Positions 1 through 5,178 of a stretch of DNA of 8,866 nucleotides are shown here, piece after piece. The translations under genes were made by a program, and so were the position numbers. How positions within the stretch are numbered: the first letter of the stretch is position 1; every line of letters begins with the position of its first letter. The DNA is from an uncultured Bacteroidales bacterium (GTDB taxonomy: Bacteria; Bacteroidota; Bacteroidia; Bacteroidales; UBA932), in assembly GCA_927798505.1 (NCBI GenBank), contig CAKMNE010000053.1:1-8866 (forward strand). Direction: 5' to 3'. Under the pieces are notes generated by a model that saw only the letters and a program-made list of their open reading frames with translations, ran no database searches and was not told where the DNA came from.

Positions 1-1
1 C

Positions 2-1771
2 TCCGGTCACATTGACAAACCCAACCATCTCAGTATAGGCTACCTGCCCCAGATTATGGAGCACAACTACGGTCGCTCCGTCCTGGAAGAGGCTATGACG
101 GCCTTTTCAGACGAGCAGGAGCAGGAAGCCGAAATCGAAGCAATCACACGCGAGCTCGGGGAAAGGACTGACTATGAGTCTGAGTCCTACCTCGAGCTCG
201 CAGAGCGTCTGGCAGACCTCAATGACAGTCTGGCTACAGCGCACAGCGAACCGCCCGAAGTCCAGGCAAGAAGGACTCTGCTCGGATTGGGGTTCAGGGA
301 CGATGAACTGGGGCGTCTTACCGAGACCTTCTCCCAGGGCTGGAACATGCGAATCGAATTGGCAAAGATTCTGCTCAGGCGTCCGGACCTGCTTCTGCTT
401 GACGAGCCTACCAACCATCTGGACATAGAATCCATAGAGTGGCTGGAAGACTATCTTGCGTCCCGCAAGGGCTCGCTTATGCTTGTTTCCCACGATAGGA
501 AGTTCCTCGACAGGGTGACCAACCGCACGGTGGAAGTGGTGCTGGGGCATATACAGGACTACAAGGTACCATATTCCAAATACCTTGAGCTGAGGGCCGA
601 GCGCATGCAGCAGCAGAGTGCCGCCTATGCGAACCAGCAGAAGATGATAGAGAAGACGGAAGATTTCATAGAGCGCTTCCGTTACAAGGCAACCAAGTCC
701 AATCAGGTTCAGTCCAGAATCAAGGCGCTCGAGAAAATCGAACGGATTGAAATAGATGAGACGGACAATGCTACCCTGAACGTCAAGTTCCCTCCGGCTC
801 CGCGCTCCGGCGATGTGGTTTACAAGGCGACAGACCTGACGGTGGGCTATCCCCAGAAGGTGGTTTTCCGCAATGCGGACATAGAAATCAAAAGGGGAGA
901 GAAAGTGGCCCTGGTGGGACGCAATGGAGAGGGCAAGACCACGCTTATGCGCGTGGTGATGGGGGAGTTGGAGCCTATCAGCGGAACTTCGCGCATAGGG
1001 CATAATGTCAGCATAGGCTATTTTGCCCAGAATCAGGAAGATGTCCTGGACAAGTCCATTACCGTGTTCGAAACCTTAGACAGGATTGCCGTGGGGGACA
1101 TAAGGACAAAGGTCAGGGACCTGCTGGCCCAGTTCCTATTCCGCGGAGAGGACATTGACAAGAAGGTGTCGGTGCTCAGCGGTGGCGAAAGGGCTCGGCT
1201 CGGAATGGCCAAGCTGATGCTTCAGAATCATAACCTGCTGGCCCTCGATGAGCCTACCAACCATATGGACATCAAGTCCAAGGACATACTCAAGCAGGCT
1301 CTGCAGGAATACGACGGAACTCTGCTGATCGTTTCCCACGACCGTGATTTTCTCGACGGTCTTGTGACCAAGTTCTACGAGTTCGACAGCGGAGTTGTGA
1401 AGGAGCATCTGGAAACAGTCCAGGAGTTCCTGCAGAAACGCAAAATTGATAGCCTTCAGGAACTTGACCGCAAAACTTCTGCACCACTCCAGACCAAGGC
1501 TGAGGCAAAGCCTGCATCAAAGCCGGAGGGAAAGAAGCCTGCGCTGAGCTATGAGCAGCAGAAGGAACTTTCCCGTCAGGAAAAGAAAAAGAGGGACAGA
1601 ATCAAGTATCTTGAGACTGAAATCGAGAAGCTGGAGAAGAGGATGAAGGAAATTGAAGAATTGCTTTCCAATCCTCCGGCTGACTGCGATATTATGGAAT
1701 TGACGCGTGAGTACCTTGAGCGCAAGCGCGATTTGGATGCCAAGACTGACGAGTGGGGAAGCCTGCTCTGA
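2..1771 (+). CDS. ABC-F family ATPase (translation factor type), 5' end missing
   Basis: This is a soluble protein with two ABC ATPase domains and no membrane segments. The ABC-F family acts on the ribosome (EttA, Uup and antibiotic-protection types) and does not transport. The frame is open to the window edge and enters just before the first Q-loop (GYLPQ, about nt 38-52), so the first Walker A lies outside; the ATG at 56 is internal. Domain 1 has an unusual signature FSQGW (nt 329-343), Walker B LLLLDEPTNHLD and the switch SHD near nt 488. A charged linker follows (about nt 580-800), in the place of the family's P-site tRNA-interaction arm. Domain 2 has Walker A GRNGEGKTT (nt 917-943), signature LSGGE (nt 1175-1189), DEPTNHMD (nt 1247-1270) and SHD (nt 1334-1342). 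A Lys/Glu-rich C-terminal coiled coil (about nt 1550-1771) resembles the Uup-type tail. The exact subfamily cannot be settled. cinA follows after 15 bases, probably in the same transcript. Confidence 0.95.
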   Translation, partial: SGHIDKPNHLSIGYLPQIMEHNYGRSVLEEAMTAFSDEQEQEAEIEAITRELGERTDYESESYLELAERLADLNDSLATAHSEPPEVQARRTLLGLGFRDDELGRLTETFSQGWNMRIELAKILLRRPDLLLLDEPTNHLDIESIEWLEDYLASRKGSLMLVSHDRKFLDRVTNRTVEVVLGHIQDYKVPYSKYLELRAERMQQQSAAYANQQKMIEKTEDFIERFRYKATKSNQVQSRIKALEKIERIEIDETDNATLNVKFPPAPRSGDVVYKATDLTVGYPQKVVFRNADIEIKRGEKVALVGRNGEGKTTLMRVVMGELEPISGTSRIGHNVSIGYFAQNQEDVLDKSITVFETLDRIAVGDIRTKVRDLLAQFLFRGEDIDKKVSVLSGGERARLGMAKLMLQNHNLLALDEPTNHMDIKSKDILKQALQEYDGTLLIVSHDRDFLDGLVTKFYEFDSGVVKEHLETVQEFLQKRKIDSLQELDRKTSAPLQTKAEAKPASKPEGKKPALSYEQQKELSRQEKKKRDRIKYLETEIEKLEKRMKEIEELLSNPPADCDIMELTREYLERKRDLDAKTDEWGSLL

Positions 1772-1786
1772 CAAAACGCAACTGAT

Positions 1787-3028
1787 ATGATCAAAGCTTC
1801 AATCTGTACTATCGGCGATGAAATTCTCATCGGCCAGATTGTGGACACAAACTCCTCTATGATTTCCAGGCGTCTGGGTGAACTGGGAATAGAGGTCACC
1901 CGTATGCTGAGCATTTCCGACAATCACAAAGAGATTGTTGAATCCTTGCGCTCTGAGATGCAACGCAATGACATCGTGATTGTTACCGGAGGACTCGGTC
2001 CTACCAAAGACGATATCACCAAGCCAGCGCTTGCCGAACTGTTCGGCTGCACGCAGTGGAAGATGGTGGATGCCCAATTGGAAATAATAAAGGAAATACT
2101 CCATTCCCGCGGCTTGGACGTGCTGGACATCAATGTGGACCAGGCCAAGGTTCCCGCCTGCTGCCAGCCCATACTCAACCATTACGGCACTGCTGCCATC
2201 ATGGCCTTCCATACCGAAGAAGGGAAGTCCCTGTATTCCATGCCGGGAGTGCCGCACGAGACAATGAATGCCCTTCCGGATGTGCTTGCGGACATCAAGT
2301 CCCGCTATGCTGCGGGCTGCATAGTACATCGTACGATAATGACCTACGGAATGGCGGAATCCGCCCTTTCCAAGCTGATTGCGCCTTGGGAAGATGCTTT
2401 GCCTTCGGATATGCACCTGGCTTATCTGCCAAATACCCTTACAGGGGTGCGTCTGCGCCTCAGCGTCAAGGGAGGAGAGCAGAGCGCGATGCGCGCTGAC
2501 AAGCAGCTTGCAGCCCTGAAGGAAATTATCGGGGATTACATCTATTCCGAATCAGACGATACCCTGGAGAATACCATAGGACGCCTGCTGAGAGGGAGCG
2601 GAAAGACTGTCAGTGCGGCAGAATCCTGTACGGGCGGTATGATTTCACATCTTCTGACCTGCGTTCCCGGGGCTTCTGAGTATTACCTTGGCGGAGTATG
2701 CTCTTATGCAATTTCAGTCAAGGAAAAGGTTCTGGGAGTGGATCCCCAGCTCATAGTGGACAGGGGAGTTGTCAGCTCCGAAGTTGCCGCAGCGATGGCG
2801 GAGGGAGTGAGAAAGCTCACGGGAAGCACCTACAGTGTATCCACCACCGGTCTTGCCGGCCCGGGCGGAGATGCAAACAATCCGGAAGGAACTGTATGGA
2901 TAGGAGTGAGCGGACCTCACGGCACAATCACGGCAAAACGCCAGTATCACAATGACAGGCAGCGCAATATCGAGAGATTCTCTGCCTCTGCCCTGGATTT
3001 GCTGAGAAGGTATATCCTCGAAGATTAG
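1787..3028 (+). CDS. cinA: CinA: nicotinamide-nucleotide amidase / competence-damage protein
   Basis: This cytoplasmic two-domain enzyme of pyridine-nucleotide recycling is 413 residues long, normal for the full-length family. The N-terminal molybdopterin-binding-like domain (about residues 1-170) carries GDEIL (10-14), TGGLGPTKDD (67-76) and PGVPHE (153-158); in studied members this domain hydrolyses ADP-ribose-type pyrophosphates. The C-terminal PncC-type domain (about 255-413) carries AESCTGG (278-284), TTGLAGPGG (353-361) and NPEGTVWIGV (365-374), the conserved motifs of NMN deamidase, which converts NMN to nicotinate mononucleotide. Both halves look intact, so both activities are plausible. 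The ATG at 1787 gives the standard N-terminus (IGDEIL within 15 residues); there is no Shine-Dalgarno, as usual in Bacteroidota. It lies 15 bases after the ABC-F gene, and its TAG stop overlaps the stop of the convergent regulator gene by 4 bases. Confidence 0.96.
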   Translation: MIKASICTIGDEILIGQIVDTNSSMISRRLGELGIEVTRMLSISDNHKEIVESLRSEMQRNDIVIVTGGLGPTKDDITKPALAELFGCTQWKMVDAQLEIIKEILHSRGLDVLDINVDQAKVPACCQPILNHYGTAAIMAFHTEEGKSLYSMPGVPHETMNALPDVLADIKSRYAAGCIVHRTIMTYGMAESALSKLIAPWEDALPSDMHLAYLPNTLTGVRLRLSVKGGEQSAMRADKQLAALKEIIGDYIYSESDDTLENTIGRLLRGSGKTVSAAESCTGGMISHLLTCVPGASEYYLGGVCSYAISVKEKVLGVDPQLIVDRGVVSSEVAAAMAEGVRKLTGSTYSVSTTGLAGPGGDANNPEGTVWIGVSGPHGTITAKRQYHNDRQRNIERFSASALDLLRRYILED

Positions 3029-3038
3029 CCTTCTCGGC
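3001..3038 (+). other. Inverted repeat spanning the overlapping stop codons of cinA and the regulator
   Basis: GCTGAGAAGG (3001-3010) faces CCTTCTCGGC (3029-3038): ten base pairs, one of them a T-G wobble, around an 18-base loop that contains both stop codons. No T-run follows on either strand, so it is not a standard intrinsic terminator. It could pause polymerase, or protect mRNA 3' ends, in both directions. This could also be chance. Confidence 0.4.
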
Positions 3039-3411
3039 TTAGTTCTTCAAAGGTACCATCGGTGTAAAATACTACTACTTTTGATATAGAGCGCTGTCCC
3101 TTAGGAGATTGCGCTTTTTTATTTAAAGTTGTGCTTTTATTTTGTACTTCGTTTTCCGGCCCGAAAAGCGTTCCCTCAGCGAAATTCTGGCTGTTTTGAG
3201 CCTTTTTATACATAGAGCCACGACCTGTAATCAGCCATTCGAGGTTCAGGTCGGGGTAGCAGCGGGCGAGACTCTCGATAAAGTCGTAGCTGGGCTTGTT
3301 GCGGCCGCCCAGCAAATGTGAAATGCTGCTGCCCGCGACACCCAAAGTGTCGGCGAATTGTGATTGCGTAATGTTTTCAGCTGCCAAAAACTGTTCGAGT
3401 CTGGTGTTCAT
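3025..3411 (-). CDS. Small XRE-type helix-turn-helix transcriptional regulator
   Basis: This predicted DNA-binding protein has 128 residues. An XRE/Cro-like HTH fills about residues 3-55: LEQFLAAENI (helix 1), TQSQFADTLGV (helix 2), then AGSSISHLLGGRNKPS with the recognition helix. LNLEWLITGRGSMY (56-69) follows, typical of phage-repressor-like XRE proteins of Bacteroidota. The middle (70-108) is polar, Asn/Lys/Gln-rich and probably disordered. The last 20 residues return to a hydrophobic, strand-like tail (SKVVVFYTDGTFEEL). I recall similar tails in other small Bacteroidota HTH proteins. There is no peptidase or sensor domain. The ATG at 3411 lies about 15 bases after the start point expected from its promoter. 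A palindrome on the -7 box suggests autoregulation (inference). Its stop overlaps that of cinA. The target genes are unknown. Confidence 0.9.
   Translation of the reverse strand: MNTRLEQFLAAENITQSQFADTLGVAGSSISHLLGGRNKPSYDFIESLARCYPDLNLEWLITGRGSMYKKAQNSQNFAEGTLFGPENEVQNKSTTLNKKAQSPKGQRSISKVVVFYTDGTFEELSREG
3090..3120 (+). terminator. Probable cinA terminator inside the convergent regulator gene
   Basis: AGCGC (3090-3094) pairs with GCGCT (3111-3115), with an inner TCC/GGA stem (3097-3099 with 3104-3106) closed by the loop CTTA. Six Ts at 3115-3120 follow, then ATTT. The form is that of a rho-independent terminator for + strand transcripts, about 60-90 bases after the cinA stop. It lies wholly within codons 98-108 of the - strand regulator. 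The interrupted stem makes it moderate in strength. Confidence 0.6.
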
Positions 3412-3427
3412 TTTCAGGATTTCTTTG

Positions 3428-3441
3428 CTTACAAATGTAAG
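3428..3441. promoter_or_regulatory. Candidate operator: palindrome over the regulator's -7 box
   Basis: CTTAC-AAAT-GTAAG is a perfect inverted repeat with 5-base arms that covers the whole TACATTTG box. A second one, TTGAA-N8-TTCAA (3444-3461), lies in the spacer and touches the -33 box. Dimeric XRE repressors bind such dyads, so self-repression is plausible. The arms are short, so chance cannot be excluded. Confidence 0.4.
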
Positions 3442-3462
3442 AATTGAATTTCATAGTTCAAA
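3432..3462 (-). promoter_or_regulatory. Bacteroidota-type promoter of the XRE regulator gene
   Basis: Read on the - strand, TTTG (3462-3459) is followed by exactly 19 bases and then TACATTTG (3439-3432). This matches the known Bacteroidota sigma-70-type promoter (-33 TTTG, -7 TAnnTTTG, spacer about 19-21). Transcription would begin near 3426, giving a leader of about 15 bases before the ATG at 3411. Confidence 0.75.
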
Positions 3463-3569
3463 GAGCAATATCAACAATGGCAGGGAAGTTGTCTATTTTT
3501 ATGCGAAAAATCAAGCTGTTCAGTTTATTTAGTTGAATATTATTAAAGTGTTGGGTTTCGGAGAATTAA

Positions 3570-3607
3570 GCTTTGAAATTTGGCTCTTTTAAGCCGAGTT
3601 TCAAGGC
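3570..3607 (+). other. 16-bp stem-loop of unknown role (possible structured RNA)
   Basis: Bases 3570-3585 pair without a gap to 3592-3607 around the loop CTTTTA: 13 Watson-Crick pairs and 3 G-U wobbles. The wobbles pair only if the + strand is the RNA (on the other strand they are A-C mismatches), so a + strand transcript is suggested. No U-run follows, so it is not a simple terminator. No clear promoter was found just upstream on the + strand, and the queA promoter lies downstream of it. Confidence 0.45.
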
Positions 3608-3781
3608 GAAAGTGGGGAAGTGGCGGCAATCAGGCTATATCCTTATTTCATATAAACTCTGTAAATCCTTGGTTTTCGCCAAGTTAACTAATTAAATCGG
3701 GGTTCAAAAGAAATAATTATATCCGTAAGTGAAACTTTTTCGAAAGGCCGCGATGGCGATTTGTGAAGATTACAAAAGTTA

Positions 3782-3799
3782 AATTCAAAGTTGTGAATT
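3782..3799. repeat. Inverted repeat AATTCA-N6-TGAATT
   Basis: A perfect repeat with 6-base arms and a 6-base centre (AAGTTG), about 75-90 bases upstream of the queA -7 box. It could be a protein-binding dyad or a small hairpin. In A/T-rich DNA such a repeat can arise by chance. Confidence 0.3.
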
Positions 3800-3845
3800 G
3801 TTCGGAGTTGTAAAATTTGAGGGCTGTGTTTAATCTGGAATAACT

Positions 3846-3860
3846 CAAAGAATGTCTTTG
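3846..3860. promoter_or_regulatory. Candidate operator upstream of queA
   Basis: CAAAGA-ATG-TCTTTG is a perfect dyad with 6-base arms. It occupies the place where the -33 box of the queA promoter would be expected (about 3847-3853), 12 bases before the -7 box. A protein bound here would compete with, or replace, -33 contacts. The binding factor is unknown. Confidence 0.4.
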
Positions 3861-3872
3861 CCATATTATTGC

Positions 3873-3880
3873 TATCTTTG
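3873..3880 (+). promoter_or_regulatory. -7 box of the queA promoter
   Basis: TATCTTTG matches the Bacteroidota -7 consensus TAnnTTTG exactly and lies 26 bases before the queA ATG, giving a leader of about 20 bases. No TTTG is found at the normal -33 distance; the nearest, at 3857-3860, is too close and lies in the dyad at 3846-3860. The leader is too short for a preQ1 riboswitch. Confidence 0.65.
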
Positions 3881-3906
3881 TGCCCTGATTTGTAAAGCTT
3901 ATAAAT

Positions 3907-5130
3907 ATGATTCCTGATATCCAAATAAAAGATTATAACTACCCGCTTCCGGACGAGCGAATTGCAAAATATCCCCTTCCTGAACGCGATTCTTCTAAGT
4001 TGCTTGTCTATAACAACGGCTCTATTGAGGATTCGGTTTTCAGGAATCTCCCTTCTTTTCTTCCCGATAATGCCATTATGGTGTTCAATGACACCAAGGT
4101 TGTGCCCGCCCGTCTGCATTTCCGTCGTCAGAGCGGTGCCCATATTGAAATATTCTGCCTCCAGCCTGTGCTGCCTGTAGAATACAACACAGCATTTGCC
4201 TCTACCGAGTCCTGTCAGTGGCAGTGCGTAATCGGCAATTCCAAGAGATGGAAGGATGATTTGCTCTCCTACGAGATTCCTGAGGGCGCTGAAGGTGCAC
4301 ATATCGCCGAATTGCAGTCTATGGAACTGACGGCTGCCCTGCTCTGTCGTGAGGGGCAGACCGGCACGGTGGAGTTCCGCTGGAAAGGCGGCGCTGCCTT
4401 CTCCCGTGTGCTGGAATTGTGCGGACAGGTGCCTATTCCGCCCTATCTGAACCGCGAAACCGAGGCTATCGACCTGGAGCGCTACCAGACCCTTTATGCC
4501 CATATCAGAGGCTCCGTTGCGGCGCCGACGGCAGGCCTGCACTTCACTGAAGACGTGATGCGCAGAATCGCCGGCAAGGGCATTGACATAGAGAATGTAT
4601 GCCTGCACGTCGGCGCCGGCACTTTCCTTCCCGTGAAATCGGAAAGTGTATCGGATCACCCCATGCACCGCGAACCATTTGTCGTCAGCCTTTCCTTCCT
4701 GAAGAATCTGCTCTCGGGTCGCAGACCCCTTGTGGCCGTCGGTACGACCTCTGTAAGGACTTTGGAATCCCTGTACTATGTGGGCGTGAGCTGCATTGAG
4801 AAAGGCTGTCCGGCAGATGTCGGGCAGTGGGATCCATATACTCGCGACTATCCATACAGCACCGAGCAGGCCCTGCAGGCCATTGTGGATTGGCTGGAGG
4901 ATGGTTCACGGCAGGAGCTGAGCGTCGGGACCCGCATCATTATAGTTCCCGGGTTCAAGTTCCGTCTGGTGGACTTGCTGGTAACCAATTTCCATCAGCC
5001 TGAAAGCACTCTGATTCTGCTTGTAAGCGCCTTTGTCGGCGGGGATTGGAGAAGCATCTACGACCACGCCCTTTCGCACGGCTACCGCTTCCTATCCTAC
5101 GGCGACAGCTCGCTTCTGCACCGCAGGTAA
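3907..5130 (+). CDS. queA: QueA: S-adenosylmethionine:tRNA ribosyltransferase-isomerase (long form)
   Basis: This cytoplasmic enzyme of queuosine synthesis transfers and isomerises the ribosyl group of SAM onto preQ1 at wobble position 34 of tRNA, giving epoxyqueuosine. Family motifs run in order over 407 residues: YPLPERDSSKLL (22-33), VFNDTKVVPARL (59-70), GTVEFRWKG (153-161), GQVPIPPYL (173-181), APTAGLHFT (206-214), HVGAGTFLPV (234-243), DHPMHRE (250-256), AVGTTSVRTLES (277-288), VTNFHQPESTLILLVSAF (359-376) and YRFLSYGD (393-400). It is some 50 residues longer than E. coli QueA (about 356). Most of the excess is an insert at about residues 289-346, before the conserved PGF, plus a longer second-domain region near 85-150. 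The ATG at 3907 lies 26 bases after a -7 box, without Shine-Dalgarno. It is probably monocistronic, since a terminator follows its stop by 2 bases. Confidence 0.96.
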   Translation: MIPDIQIKDYNYPLPDERIAKYPLPERDSSKLLVYNNGSIEDSVFRNLPSFLPDNAIMVFNDTKVVPARLHFRRQSGAHIEIFCLQPVLPVEYNTAFASTESCQWQCVIGNSKRWKDDLLSYEIPEGAEGAHIAELQSMELTAALLCREGQTGTVEFRWKGGAAFSRVLELCGQVPIPPYLNRETEAIDLERYQTLYAHIRGSVAAPTAGLHFTEDVMRRIAGKGIDIENVCLHVGAGTFLPVKSESVSDHPMHREPFVVSLSFLKNLLSGRRPLVAVGTTSVRTLESLYYVGVSCIEKGCPADVGQWDPYTRDYPYSTEQALQAIVDWLEDGSRQELSVGTRIIIVPGFKFRLVDLLVTNFHQPESTLILLVSAFVGGDWRSIYDHALSHGYRFLSYGDSSLLHRR

Positions 5131-5132
5131 CG

Positions 5133-5162
5133 AAAAAAGGTGACCAAACGGCCACCTTTTTT
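5133..5162. terminator. Bidirectional rho-independent terminator between queA and the DUF5723 operon
   Basis: AAAAAAGGTG (5133-5142) is a perfect inverted repeat of CACCTTTTTT (5153-5162). An inner CC/GG pair (5144-5145 with 5150-5151) sits past one A-C mismatch, and the loop is AAAC. The A-run on one side and T-run on the other give a U-tract in either direction. It fills most of the 48-base gap between the two convergent stops (5130 and 5179). Confidence 0.88.
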
Positions 5163-5178
5163 AATGGTTGATTGCTTG

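Larger units (their letters stand above)
3412..3906. other. AT-rich intergenic region between the XRE regulator and queA
   Basis: These 495 bases between divergent genes are clearly richer in A/T than the flanking genes and hold no credible coding frame. The left end has the regulator promoter and dyads, and the right end the queA promoter and dyad. The middle (about 3570-3800) has a row of potential stem-loops: 16 bp at 3570-3607, CTTGG/CCAAG at 3668-3683, CTTT-TTCG-AAAG at 3735-3746 and AATTCA/TGAATT at 3782-3799. No tRNA, riboswitch class or named ncRNA was recognised. The region is longer than two divergent promoters need. Confidence 0.6.

Noticed and set aside
107..1003. Open frame of 298 codons on the - strand within the ABC-F gene
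   Set aside because: It is fully antisense to a gene with clear ABC motifs. Its translation has no domain-like pattern and is rich in His, Arg and Leu, as is usual for shadow frames.
3296..3532. Possible 78-codon + strand gene reaching into the gap
   Set aside because: Half is antisense to the HTH domain. The rest has no protein-like pattern, and it lacks a promoter of the Bacteroidota type.
3699..3720. GGGGTTCAAAAG, resembling a tRNA T-loop
   Set aside because: The bases after the loop do not pair with those before it, and no acceptor, D or anticodon arm lies upstream. It is therefore neither a tRNA nor a clear att-site remnant.
3881..3906. preQ1 riboswitch before queA
   Set aside because: The leader after the -7 box is only about 20 bases, and no preQ1-type pseudoknot could be drawn from it.
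3688..4668. Open frame of 326 codons on the - strand, from queA into the intergenic gap
   Set aside because: The queA motifs on the + strand are decisive over most of it. The antisense translation shows no recognisable family and its end lies in AT-rich, non-coding-looking DNA.
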